A stretch of DNA of 64,000 nt from Patiria pectinifera (taxonomy: Eukaryota > Echinodermata > Asteroidea > Valvatida > Asterinidae): positions 13,383,430 to 13,447,429 of the forward strand of contig CM057129.1 in NCBI GenBank assembly GCA_029964075.1, written 5' to 3'. Positions 13,439 to 24,800 of this stretch are shown piece after piece. Under the pieces are notes generated by a model. The model was not told where the DNA came from. It made no database searches and saw nothing but the letters and a program-made list of their open reading frames with translations. The first letter of the stretch is position 1. Every line of letters begins with the position of its first letter. The translations under genes and the position numbers were made by a program.

Positions 13439-13549
13439 CCTTTTTGTCAACTGTGTGTCCATCATAAAATTATGTACATGCTTCTCAGCTCGGCTGAGTT
13501 CTAATTTTGTCGCCAGAACGGCAACTACAAGCGCCGTGCAACCAGCACC
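13439..13549 (-). CDS. KCNN: SK (KCNN) potassium channel, S6/calmodulin-binding exon
   Basis: The exon is 111 bp (37 codons), phase 0 at both ends. It reads [18 protein letters not shown] (second half of S6 and start of the post-S6 helix), [19 protein letters not shown] (start of the constitutive calmodulin-binding domain). The [14 protein letters not shown] block is nearly invariant among SK channels. The acceptor is TTCTTCCAG|GGT and the donor AAAAGG|GTAAGT, both close to consensus. It joins directly to the pore exon (GIM|GAGC) and to the next exon ([12 protein letters not shown]). Most family members have a basic residue where Thr is seen in VLATKLEL (usually ARKLEL). Confidence 0.97.
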
Positions 13550-13751
13550 CTGGAAGAAAACCAAAAAAGGAAGAAGTTAAAAGCAAGGTTACATTCTCGT
13601 TGAATGTTACTAAAAACCTTAAACCTGTCAAACTTTAATTGTTGGCTTTCTATAAGCATTTACACTGTATTAATATTGTGCATAAAAGTGGGAAACCGTG
13701 AATATTTTAATCACGAAACTGGGTTATTGCATAGGTAACAATAACCTAAAG

Positions 13752-13845
13752 TCTGTCATGAGCCGAACCAATTTATACTCCTGGGTGGAGAGAGGCAAGA
13801 GGGGTGAAGTGGCTTGCCCAAGGACACACCATAGGTCCTAGGTAC
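13752..13845 (-). mobile_element. SINE core fragment
   Basis: The minus strand reads GTGTGTCCTTGGGCAAGCCA, CTTGCCTCTCTCCACCCAGG and AGTATAAATTGG, paralleling the core of the SINE at 51060-51295. No tRNA-like head is visible, so the copy is truncated. Confidence 0.6.
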
Positions 13846-15413
13846 ACTACCATAAATTTTGATTATATGCAACACGAAAAACACTAAGATAATAACAAAT
13901 GATTTGAAATTGAACCTCAAACCGCTATAGACCATTATCATGTTGCAGCCTTTTGATTTTTTCCCATTTAAATCAATGTAACCAAAGCGAGTCTGGAGGG
14001 AAAAATAGTCTGGTTCCTTTTTGCAAGAAAAACATTATCATTCAGTACTGTTATGGGATACAGGGAACATGACTGAAATAATGGCAGCATGATTTAGGTC
14101 TACTGTTTATAACTTGATACCAATTTTCCTTTTAAGAGTTATCGACGGTGTATGTGCGGAAGAAAGAAAATATTGCATTATGTGAACGTAAGCACATGTG
14201 GCTACTTCCCTTGATATCGTCCATCGAGAATCAGTGTTCAACAACTAATCACAGTGTATATGTCAAAAAAAACAAGACGTGAATAATTTTCTTGGTGTCT
14301 TTTCCAACTGGCCGATATCATCCTGTAGAATTTATGTTGATAACAAAGTACTTGAAATTCAGTGGGGATGATATTTTTGTCCCTGGCTATTAACCAAAAT
14401 GAAATACAAGCTAAGATGCCAACATTGATGTGACCGTCACTCGGGCGTTCGCGGTAACTGACAGTTTTTTTTTCACTATTTTTTTCTCAAGATGTTTATA
14501 CCTAGTTTCATGAGTGATATTATACAATAAGTTCATCCCGACCCATAAATTCAAGAGTGGCTAGACACGTATATAGGTACCCGTCAGCCCCCCGGGGGAC
14601 ACAGGACTACTAAGTGGCCCATTTTGCATGTCAAAAAAAAATCAAAAAGTAAATTTAGGAAAGAAAAAAAAGAAAACACCTCGCGGGGGAAATTACTGCA
14701 AGTGCGATTCGGTTTCCACTTCTTGACGGCGGAACCGCATGCATCCTGAAGGGCGAGCGGGTGGGGGGGGGGGGCTGGCTTTCTTAAAAAACATTTCAGC
14801 GAGGACTATCGGTTTGACGTCACAAACGGTTGGAGGGCACCGGAACGCCCGCTAGACAGCATGTATAATTGGTTGTGTACTTGGTGAATATAGCTTCACC
14901 GCGCTGCATATGGGCTCGACACCATGAATAATTTTAGGTCGATTAGTTTTCGAAATCAATAAACGCAATTATGAGAGAGGTAAAAGCCGGTATACCGATG
15001 GGGATACGGATGGGTACACTGATGAGTTTGGGTTAGGGGTGAGACAGTCATGTTAAAGGGGGGGGGTGCTCGTTATATACAAAGGTGGTTTCTCGGAAAG
15101 AAGTCTTGTTTTTGTTAAGTGCGAAAGATCAATGCTCACTTTACGAATTGCAATACATGTGTAGTCTACGGCCTTTTGTGGATACCATTTCTGCCAAGCA
15201 TGTAGAGATTAATGTGACATGACCACGAGACCCGTGCCTCGTCAATATGGCGACAACTTGGTGACGTCACACGGTAACACCTCAAAAATGATCGACAACG
15301 ACATGAAAAAGCTACATGCGGGCAGGCAGACGAGAGAGGGCGCACCCTATGAGCCATCAAAGGACGCCAGTATCACATAAGTATCACATGGGGAAAATTA
15401 GGGTCTTACGCAA

Positions 15414-15450
15414 AGACTTCTGAATTTACCACGTGCAAATTCAGAAGTCT
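15414..15450. repeat. Perfect 14-bp-arm hairpin with CACGTG in the loop
   Basis: AGACTTCTGAATTT and AAATTCAGAAGTCT are exact complements separated by ACCACGTGC. The loop holds a palindromic E-box core. The role is unknown. Confidence 0.85.
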
Positions 15451-15904
15451 GGTGCGGTCGTGCGACGACCCCACAATAATCAATAACCAAAAAGTTGGCA
15501 AGTCCTTTTGCGTGGATTATTATGCATCGCCGTTGATGTACCTGGCCCACCTTCAACTTGCTCCTTTCCAAAATATATTCACCCATCGCGATTTCTTCGA
15601 AAATCTGTGTAGATTATTTCATCTTGCATGTATGCCGCCATGTTCTAATTACATTATCTATACCCAGGCAAGGTGGCAATGATATTCTCTTTCACATTTT
15701 AAGGCAATTCCCCTTGAATCGGATCCGACTATCGGTTTCATTTGCCGATCCTCTCTCGCCTGGATTTCTCTATTACCGAGGCACGGTGTAACACGGAGGC
15801 CCGTAGCATGCATATGTAGCAAATTTGAAAAAAGAAATATGCCTGCAGAAATAGGCCAATTGCCCCTAGGAATACCCAGGCCATGCATGGAGTAGTACTG
15901 CCAA

Positions 15905-15952
15905 GCGGTGCGAACTCACCGTTCTTCTAGGCGGTGCGAACTAACCGTTCTT
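15905..15952 (+). repeat. Two-copy short tandem repeat
   Basis: GCGGTGCGAACTCACCGTTC is followed by GCGGTGCGAACTAACCGTTC after a few bases. Confidence 0.8.
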
Positions 15953-17069
15953 AAAGTGTGAAATGTCTGCAGCATAAAGACTCATCCGTGAGGCATTTTA
16001 ATTGGAGGAAGGGAGTTTCCCTGTATTTCTCTAGTGTGGGGGTCTCCTTTTTGCAAATGCATATGCTCTGCACGGCATTTTTTGGCTATTCCTTGATTTT
16101 TGGTCTGAGTAGAGCGGCGCAAGGGTCCGCTCTGCGACAGAGGAGTTTAAATGAATGTCAGATACCAGAACTCGCTTGGGGCAGCCTACGATCGAGGAAA
16201 CGCAATCTCCACTTAACTCTGCATAACCTCGAACTAAATTGTCCCGGTTGCGGCTAATAATTAAGGGTTTCCTTCAAATATATGTCCCCGATTCCAACGG
16301 AGACGCGACGATACCAAAGTCGGAAGGCATTTTATCAGCGGGCCCCACAACCCGTGAGAATCAAATGCCATTCACAGAGTCAAAAATAATAAGAGAGTCT
16401 GCTTATTCGGCCGTGCTATCTTTCGGCACCTAATAATTCAATTGTGCACAGTAATTTACCGGTATAAGATAAACCAAGGCGATCGCAGCTGGTACCCGGC
16501 AAGTGCACACCAGCAATGTTGATGCAGCTGGCACCCCGACGACTGACAACTAATTCCTTTCAGTTCACGGGTACGTATGACGTCATCATATCTCATTCCA
16601 AAGCGCACTTTGGTTCTTTGTTCGATTCGAAGACGGAAAAAAAAACATACTGTAGACGGCTCACATTCAGCGGCGGAAGTAATTTTTTTTTGCAGAGACA
16701 TCGCCGTGAAACCCTAGACGAGCTGCAGTGATATATTGTACTTGAAAGGATTGTATGAGGAGGTTTTTAGTTTCTGTTTTCGTATCAGCTGTGCATCCAC
16801 ATCTTATCTTAGCTCACTAATAGCTTTTCGATTTAATATGATAAGGCTACAATGTCTTAAGGTTGCATGAAGTTAAAACAAACAAAAAATACATGTATGT
16901 CTAAATACGACCATCATACTCAACGTTTATTGAATGTGATTTCAAGTCGTTTCAGTTCAGAAAGATGGATTTTTTTTCTTTCGGATGTCTTTCAGTCGCA
17001 TGACGAAATACAAAGTTCTTATTCCAAACATCGCGAAGATGCATTTATTTATTTGTTTTCTTGTTTGTT

Positions 17070-17322
17070 TCTAATATTTTACCTAGATAGCCCCTTCAGT
17101 GGAATCCTATGGTCCTCCATGGGGCCCAGTAAAGAGAAGACAACGTGAAGAAATGACAGTTTTAGAGGTGGGAAGAAAACCCCAGAAGAATATTCCGACG
17201 AAAACCCCCCGAAATCAGGCCGGGACTGAAAACCCAATCCACACAATTGGCAAGGACAGGAATCGAACCTAGGTCACAGCGGTGGAAGGCGAGGAAGTCA
17301 CACTACGCCAACCTGACACCCC
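17070..17322 (-). mobile_element. tRNA-derived SINE (about 250 bp)
   Basis: On the minus strand the head reads GGTTGGCGTAGTGTGACTTC (A-box-like), then TAGGTTCGATTCCTGTCC (B box), spaced as in a tRNA. A body follows with GGGTTTTCAGTCCCGGCCTG and TTCTTCTGGGGTTTTCTTCC, and a 3' end with GGGGCTATCTAGGTAAAAT leading into AAACAAACAAG. The pol III-type head plus body and A-rich tail identify a SINE. I cannot name its family. Confidence 0.75.
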
Positions 17323-17384
17323 ATTGCGTCGTTTTTGCTGGTCCCAGAGAGCCAGTCTAGTACCATATTTGTACTTGTCTCGCT

Positions 17385-17425
17385 TACTGACTGACTGCTT
17401 GACTGACTGACGTACCGACTGACTC
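17385..17425 (+). repeat. ACTG tetranucleotide microsatellite
   Basis: ACTGACTGACTGCTTGACTG and GACTGACG-type units run with a few interruptions. Confidence 0.8.
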
Positions 17426-19319
17426 CCCGTCACTTGTGACCCGGGTAGTGTTATCGTATATGATTACCCCGTAATGCCAATGAAATAATTTTCAGTGAAT
17501 AGGCAATTTGAATCAGTTGGGTAGAATTTTGTGCTCTCTGAAACCAGCTTAATTAGGCTTGCCTTGTGTTGTTTTCCTTTAGTATGTACTGAGATTAAAT
17601 AGTATGTTATGATCATGTACATGTTCACATATCGTGGTTTACAGATACTCAAGGACTAAAGTCAGACTTCCATGTTTCGTGTACTAATCACAATGTCATG
17701 TTCTGCTGCGAATCATGTTCTCCTGGTTTCAACCACGCCATCTGTTGACGACACCACGCAAGGCAATGCAAGGCTCCCCACAGTCAAAACGTGCAGTAGT
17801 GATAAATCCTCCTCTCGAAATAACTTATACAGCGAATACAACAACAAAAAACTTAAGTGAAAGTGACAGTTCAACTTTTAGTCTTATCAGATGTAACAAA
17901 TACACCAAAAGAAACGAGGAATTTATTCGATAATCTCCCAGAACGGAAAAGTCTTTTGTCAATTTACATTCAAAGAGTAATAACGACCTCAGAGGAGCAG
18001 CAAGCGAAATTCATGCAAATAATCGAAATGAATCGGTCCACTTTTCTTTTTGGAAATGACTGTTAAAGCAGATGCATTACTGATGAGGAAAAATGCAAAT
18101 GACAAACTCCTGAGGGCAATAACCTGAAACGATATCCAGAAATAACAACTCTGCCCGCATATTTTTCTGAAATAAAGCTGTTTGGCTTAACTTGTTATGC
18201 GGGTTTCTCTTTTAACTTAAATCTACCCCTGTTATTTCAACATCCAACTGAACCCAGATTATACGACATATAACCAAGGTCATACCATATTTTTTTTGGC
18301 CACGGACACAATTTTGTTTATCAATGTTGGGAATTTGTCCTCAACCGGATGCACCGAAAAAAATCAATGTTCAAGAATTCTGGCCGCTGCACAGGTAAAC
18401 AGCTAAATTAATTATCGTTCTTAATTAAATAGCATTGCGTCGAAAGTGTAGCAAGGTTAAGTGACAGCTGTCAATAAAAAGAGGGGAGCTGGGATACCAG
18501 ACCAAAGATGGCGTCCTCTGCAATTTTCGTTTACGTTTTATCCTTATGTTAGAATTTTGTTCAGATTACAATCATCATTTGCAACTAAGAGTTGTAACTT
18601 GGTCAGCACGAGGCATTTATCATTTTATTTGGTTTCCAAAATAGTTAAGTCTGAAATTCTGTTGCAAAAAAAAAAACTGGTCATAGAAAGAATTTTCTTA
18701 GGGCAGGTTAGATACATCTCGCGAACGAATATGAATAAGGTTGAACACAGCTCAATGCTACATCTTGCTCAAACTTCGCATGTGTCGCGTGTTTCCCCCT
18801 CTTTGCTGTGGGGCGCGAGAGCAAAGATTGGACTAGATTTGACAGGCTTGAACCAGATTGGACCAACATCCTTAAGTTACAACGCCTATATGCACTTCCT
18901 CTACCCGATACCTCTCATCCACTCATAACGATTTAGGTAGATTTTTTTTCTAGGTAGAAACAAAACCTTTGACAGGATGGAGCAGGACAGAATTAGATTG
19001 AACTAAAATTGCACCGGCTTCTAAATTACTGTTTAACCTGGACAAACTGATGTGGCTCATACTATTTTGGTATACTTTGTCCACGTTGGCCTACGAGCAA
19101 AAGACAAGGGAAGAAAAGATGGGGATTCGAGGAGTCAGAACTAGATTGAACTGGAATGGACCGGCTTATTACTGCAAAGTAACCTCAAATCAGGCGCATC
19201 CATATGTATTTGATGTTTGACCTTTTCTTCCAATTCGTAGTACATTAGTGCCCTGTCTTTTTTACCCGGCCATTTGCAGGGATGCGGATTAGACTCGTTT
19301 GAACTGGACTGAACTGGCT

Positions 19320-19660
19320 TGGACCGGCTACTTACCATTATACTTGTACAAACACCCTTACATTACAAGAGGCATTCAAGAGGCAGCCTCAGAAAGGAAT
19401 ACTACTGGAGAACATTGGAGATGGAAACTCCTGGCTTTTGGTGTGATTTATGTAAGACTTGTTCGAACCGGATTTGACCGGCTACTTACCATTATACTTG
19501 TATAAACAACCCTTTACATTACAAGAGGCAGTCAAGAGGCAGCCCTAGAGCCTTTGAGAACATTGGAGACGGAAACTCCTGGTTTTTGGTGTGATTTTTG
19601 GTGTGATAAGACTGGTTCGAACTCGACTGGACTGGATTGGACCGGCTACTTACCATTATA
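19320..19660 (-). repeat. Tandem triplication of the SK pore-exon splice-donor region
   Basis: On the minus strand the word tataatggtaagtagccgg occurs three times with plus-strand donor positions at 19648-19653 (the real exon end), 19484-19489 and 19330-19335, giving units of about 164 and 154 bp. Each unit continues with GTCCARTCCAGTT-like sequence, a conserved CCAGGAGTTTCC block and CTGCCTCTTG repeats. The repeated block includes the last bases of the exon (TATAATG, codons Ile-Met), so the duplication copied the exon/intron boundary. More degenerate relatives (gaactggactgg-like and accggctta) occur at about 19110-19180, 18965-19020 and 18830-18870. The two downstream GTAAGT donors are perfect decoys. 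Confidence 0.85.
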
Positions 19661-19789
19661 CCTGTAATAACCGAAACTCCCCGCCCACAGTAAGTATTTG
19701 GTACCATGTCCCCGTAGCCAATAGAAAGGAATGTAATAGACACGATCCACATCGCGTTAAGAATCTCCCCGTTATCTTCATCGTGATAT
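19654..19789 (-). CDS. KCNN: SK (KCNN) potassium channel, pore exon
   Basis: This 136-bp exon supplies the pore helix, selectivity filter and first half of S6. One base completes the Arg codon split with the upstream exon, then the frame reads YHDEDNGEI, the pore helix [11 protein letters not shown], the K+ selectivity filter SIGYGDM, the outer vestibule VPNTYCGRG and S6 start VSVITGIM. The Asn after GDMVP matches vertebrate SK2/SK3 rather than the His of SK1; that position influences apamin sensitivity in the vertebrate proteins, but sensitivity here is only inference. The acceptor is CCCCCCACAG|A and the donor is ATAATG|GTAAGT. The intron immediately downstream contains two further copies of this exon-end/donor sequence (see the tandem repeat at 19320-19660). 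Failure to splice at 19653 would read VSSRSNPVQ and reach a stop at about 19519. Confidence 0.97.
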
Positions 19790-20464
19790 CTGTGGGGGGA
19801 AAAAAGAAAAGATAAAAAATGAAGTAAAAGACACAAATTACTAAAGGTTAACAAGATTCTGCATTCAAGAAATATCAACTACGGCCGCTAGGCAGAATGC
19901 AATTTGACAAAGATAAGGGGCCCCAAGCAATCTGACTGCAATTAAACATGACTGGGCTTTGCACATGGGCAACTCCTCGGCACTTCCAATCGATAGCTGA
20001 TAAGCGAACCAGACAACTGGAAACAAAGCAGAATGCATAATGAAGAAGCAAAATAATACATATTACGATTGCAAGAATGCACACTGTGCAGTCGATTCCC
20101 GAGGTTCAATGATCTACGCATGTTTTTCATCCTTCAATTAATGTGACATGCATGTATAATCCTCAGAAATTTTAAACGAAATCGACTGATGAAAAGAAAA
20201 ACGACATTCAAAAATGAATACAATAGTTGCAGGCGTATATGAGTTACAAGATTGTTACCAAAGTGAGAATTATAAACAGGAGAGTAAATCTGCGCCCTAT
20301 ACATTATATCATCTCATATTCGAATCAGTGCAAAGAATCAATAAGGGAAGAAGAATTTTGAATGGATGTTCCCGCGAACATGAAATTTAACATGCATAAA
20401 AAACAAGTACGTTACACTTCTATAGGCCTACCAAAAACCAATTTACGACCCGGTATTGGATCCA

Positions 20465-20995
20465 TGAAATTAATTTTACACTGAGGCAAATTCGCAGCAA
20501 ATATCCATTCCTCTGAAAATGTATAAAAACTATGAGACATCCCTTTTTGGTGAAAATGTTTGGAAAGTTAAACATTTTTTTAACACATTTATAAACGTTT
20601 CATGCTTTTCCTGACAACTGGGGGCGGTGTTGCTGTGATGTCACTTTAGAAACTCACTTTTCAGATTAGTTTTGTTCTCTTCAAATTATATACCCCAAAT
20701 TCTTATTGAAAACATTCGTGCATAAAGTTTTCTCATTGTCGTACGCTCATATACTGATACAACAATGAACCACTGAAAGCAGAAAATAAAAATAACCACA
20801 TCAAACTCCTACAATCCGGTGACTTTTTTATGCTGGAGCAGGTGTGAAACTGAAGTTTCTGCCTTGCAGTTTTGCTCATGAATATGGAAATTTGTATTAG
20901 CATAAAAACCAAAAACGCCCTTAAAGTGGCAATGTGTAAATTAAAATATAGTTAAATGGAAAACAAAGGTACATTTCAAGGATTGCATTAAAACA
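20465..20995 (+). repeat. Dispersed repeat family R, copy 2
   Basis: This is a direct-orientation relative of 1-545 with many substitutions and small indels. Landmarks are AATTTTACACTGAGGC, ATCCATTCCTCTGAAAATG, GCGGTGTTGCTGTGATGTCA, GCTCATGAATATGGAAATTT and CAAGGATTGCATTAAAACAA. It lies in an SK intron. Confidence 0.75.
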
Positions 20996-21739
20996 ATACA
21001 ATAACATGCCCCCTGAAATGTTTTTGTCCACACCAATGTCAGTCACTACATTTTCCTGGCAAAGTAAAGGCAAGCTTTCAGACTAAATGTGGTTAGGTAT
21101 ACCTATGCAGCGACTCATACCGTGGACATCATTTGAACAAATTCTGGGTAAAATTAAAGACAACTGCAGTTATAAAGTTAACACCATTAGTGTTTTTATG
21201 GTATTTGTGGAGGCTATAGTATCTCTGAAAGTCTCCACTACACCAAAAATGTACCTAGCGTAATTTCACCATAACACAACGTAATAATATTTAGTGTCAA
21301 CAAGGAATGAACAGTGATTGACTTCCCTATATTTCCGCAAACCCATTAAGTGTTTGCACTAATGCATTCACGTGGATGAATGGCAGAGTTGCAATCAATT
21401 AAACCATGGGAGTTTTAAAGAAAACAGTTACGGGCAATTAATAGAAATCGATTTTCTCTGCTCGGCCCTATACGGGCGTAAATGAGAAGTTAACAGCGTG
21501 AACGTTAGAGATATTAACGGACACGGGAAATGTGCACGTGCCAAAAGGACGAATTAAGATACATTTAAAAACAGACTTGCACTGGCCCAAAGAGTTCTTA
21601 TTAATTAAATGACCTCCTAACCTATCACTATAATGGTACCATTTGAATACATGGATATTTTAACGATTTTAGCAGAACGGAAGTTTTAAGTAAATAACCT
21701 CAAAGGGAAACTGGCTTGGTGCGTGCACAGTAACTATCC

Positions 21740-21845
21740 AGTTGAACAAAAACATCGACTGGAGCGGGATTGAACCTGCGACCTACAGTATGGTAATCCG
21801 AAGGTCGCAGGTTCATTCCCGCTACAGTCAATCTCTTTGTTAACT
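21740..21845. mobile_element. tRNA-like foldback element, copy 2
   Basis: A 106-bp inverted repeat with ends AGTTGAACAAAAA and CTTTGTTAACTT. The inner arms GCGGGATTGAACCTGCGACC and AGGTCGCAGGTTCATTCCCG are nearly perfect complements, each resembling a tRNA T-arm/B box. GGTAATCCGA in the loop is also tRNA-like. It shares termini and arms with 5406-5534. Confidence 0.78.
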
Positions 21846-22670
21846 TGAATATTGAGAATAGAATACGTCTCTATATATCGTCCCAACGAGAAGAACATAC
21901 TCATGACTTTACTGATACCATTCAATACAAGACTATTTCGGTGAGCGGTTTGCTATATTTCAATACAGTCAAGGATATCGTGAGTGGTACATGAGTCATG
22001 TACCGCGTCGATGCGAAGAATATTGTGACGACACTGGTTAGTTTCAAAGGAAAAAAGTTCGTCAAGTGATCGCACTATACTCCAATAGTACCACAGATAC
22101 CATGCGTCGTGTCTCAACGTTATACCATCACAGCTGTATCGCAGAGGTATATTTGGCACCAGGAATGTATAATGAACCCCGCATTTGTAATTGTCTTTAA
22201 TACAATTTTGTACAAAAACAAAATCGCTTTACAGATATTATTTAAATTATGAGTTGCAATTTATGGCATGACATTAAATGATGATTATCTCTGATGCTCC
22301 GCATCATTTTCTAATTTTCACCCTTCTAACTTTACATATTAAGAAGTGTACCTGTTATTTAGAAATACATTTTCAATTTAATCTTGCTATTTTTTTTAAA
22401 GTTAATGGAACGGTCATATCCGCCTAATCAAAGAATGCTGACATCACAAATGAGTATCAATGCACCTGCTGGGATTCAATTATAGCCTAAATACCCTACA
22501 AGCGTTTACGAGTTCCGAGGATCAACCATTCATCAACAAAAGGTCTCGCAATGTGAAGGGATGGGGTTAGGCTTAGGCTTTTTAACCCCCTTCATCATGC
22601 AATATCCCTGCTGGTGAGGTGCGGTACGTTGCAATAAATAACTATTATGATTGGTAAAATTGCAGTCTTA

Positions 22671-22691
22671 TTTTTTTTTTTTTTTTTTTTT
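22671..22691 (+). repeat. T(21) homopolymer
   Basis: An uninterrupted run of 21 T residues. G runs of 13 and 12 at 10289-10301 and 14763-14774 are comparable low-complexity sites. Confidence 0.9.
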
Positions 22692-24800
22692 GCTTCTCAG
22701 TAATAGTACAATGGAATTGAATTCAACCTGCATTTGAAAAAAAAAATATTTCTAATGTCATCAGAAATTGCTGGACCGTTTATAAGGACTCTCCCTTCCC
22801 AATTTCTTGTATTTTCCTACAAAGAACTATGGCTGACACAGACGGAGCGTGAAACAATACCCCATAGCCTGGGGGTACTTACTTACTTGGTTGGTTTCCT
22901 CCTGAAACATCCGCTAGGGATCTTGACTAGGAGGTCAAGGGGTGTTTCGAAAGCCGTTTTTGTTCGGTCCGAACCGTCGTTTAAACACTGGCACCAACTT
23001 CTTCTCTTCTTGAAAATGATAGCATAGGCCTACCAAGCGCGATTATTTCGCAGGTTCCTATGGCACTATTATTTACTTCCCATCAAGTAGGCCGTTTCAT
23101 AATATTTTGGCAAGTTTGTTTTAAACATGTGCAAATGGTGTACATCACCTTTAAGCTGAATGTCTCAAAATTATGTTCAAGTGCACTAAAGTAGCCCATA
23201 GTTCAAATACTTGAGGGACACTTTAACCACGAAGGGACACAGTTTTTTTGTAAAAAAAAGGAAAAGACCAACCCCTCACACCAGGCTGGGTAAAACTGAA
23301 ATTGGTTCTATTTTACAGGATGAGAGCTAAAACACAAGCAATATTAAGGCACGTTTTGAGCACTACACCCAATTGCATTAAAGACATTTACACATAAAGC
23401 CAATCCGTAGAAGAACTTTAACACAACATCCTTCATAGTTCATTAGTCATTCAAATGAGCATTTCGTATATTATGATACTGTAAAGAATTCAGTATGCAC
23501 AACCATGACGCTTTAGTAAGAATGGCATTACTAGCGTTGAAAAATAATGATTTCGGGCGGTTATTTCAACTTGTTTGGTGACGGTCTCCCAGGATATAAC
23601 ACGTACACTTTTTGTCATAAGCGGATATTAAAATTAAAAAAAAAAAAGTTGTAGCGATAAATCTGGAACAGAGATGAAACTGGCACATGGCAAAAAAATC
23701 GGAAAATACGTCGAACAAAAGTGCGTGTCCGAAATCTGGGCCGCGATCCACGACAACGGAAGTTCACACAAAAATATGTTTTTCCCTCGGTGTAATTAAA
23801 GTTCTATTTCGCAAAAGAAAAAAAAGGGGGGGGGGACTGCATGGGAGAGTTGGAATGACCTGAATTCAACAAGAGGATTAGGCCAATACACAGCCTGAAA
23901 TGCACTGCGCTGACAGCCTCACACTCCGCTTATATATCAATACGCGTGCGGGACGTGCGCGGCGTCACGAAACACGGGTACTCGACCCCCGGATGAATTC
24001 CTCGAAAAAAGTACTGTCGTGTCCTGCAGGGCTCCGTACACCTTGCTTCTTTCTCAGGGGTGGCAATTTCACGGTGTTTTGTCCCGTACCCACATACAGG
24101 CTCGACTATCAGGCTCCCTGTACACCATTGTGGGTCTACACGCGGCGGCTTCCACCCCAGGGGGAGGAATATCCGGGGCAGTGTAATCGAACTTATACAC
24201 AGAGTGTTTCTACGCCGACAGACATGAATACATGCAAGGGGTCGGGTTCGCATTGTCCGTGTCGCCCATTCGTAATTTGACAGGCGTCGATAATTCTCTG
24301 AATGCGGTTGGTTATCAATGAGATTGAAAAAAAAAGTAGACAATGATCCAACTTCGTATCTCAATTTTCACGAGTAGGCCTATTTCAAGGAAACAAAATT
24401 TAAGGGCAACTAAAGCAGTTGAGCTTCAACGCATGATGTAATTCTTTCAAAAGCCTACGTCAAATTCAAATAATTTGATATTGGACTACAAGTAAAAAGA
24501 TATTTACCGTGTGTCGATCGGGGGGGGGGCATTTATCTGAACATGTAAAAAGCAAAATCACAACTGTTCCTGTTATTATATGTATCTAGTTTCCTAAAAT
24601 AAAGGGGGGAAAACATTTGAGATGATTTATTGCTCAAGTTCTAAAATCCAATACTATTCTTTCAAGTTTTGACACAATCATCTGGAGAAGTTTCCCAAGC
24701 AACGGCTTGGTCAGTGCGGCGGATAGGTAATCATAGCTTGTGTGGTCTAGTGAGGTCATACGAAACTCGCTATCCCCAATGCGTGTTTACTGCACGGATA

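Larger units (their letters stand above)
13550..19653 (-). other. Intron between SK pore exon and S6/CaM exon (about 6.1 kb)
   Basis: The intron is phase 0, GTAAGT to TTCCAG. It holds the triplicated splice-donor tandem repeat next to its 5' end, a tRNA-headed SINE at 17070-17322, a SINE-core fragment at 13752-13845, an ACTG microsatellite at 17385-17425, a perfect hairpin at 15414-15450, a two-copy repeat at 15905-15952 and a G(12) run at 14763-14774. The interval 18000-18950 contains a 155-codon open frame with no recognisable domain. The rest shows nothing I can name. Confidence 0.85.

Noticed and set aside
18461-18928. 155-codon plus-strand open frame
   Set aside because: Composition is low-information, it overlaps the degenerate edge of the tandem repeat and has no recognisable motif.
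23900-24364. Overlapping open frames of 126 and 144 codons on opposite strands
   Set aside because: The segment is GC-richer, so stops are scarce; neither frame shows a domain or splice logic.
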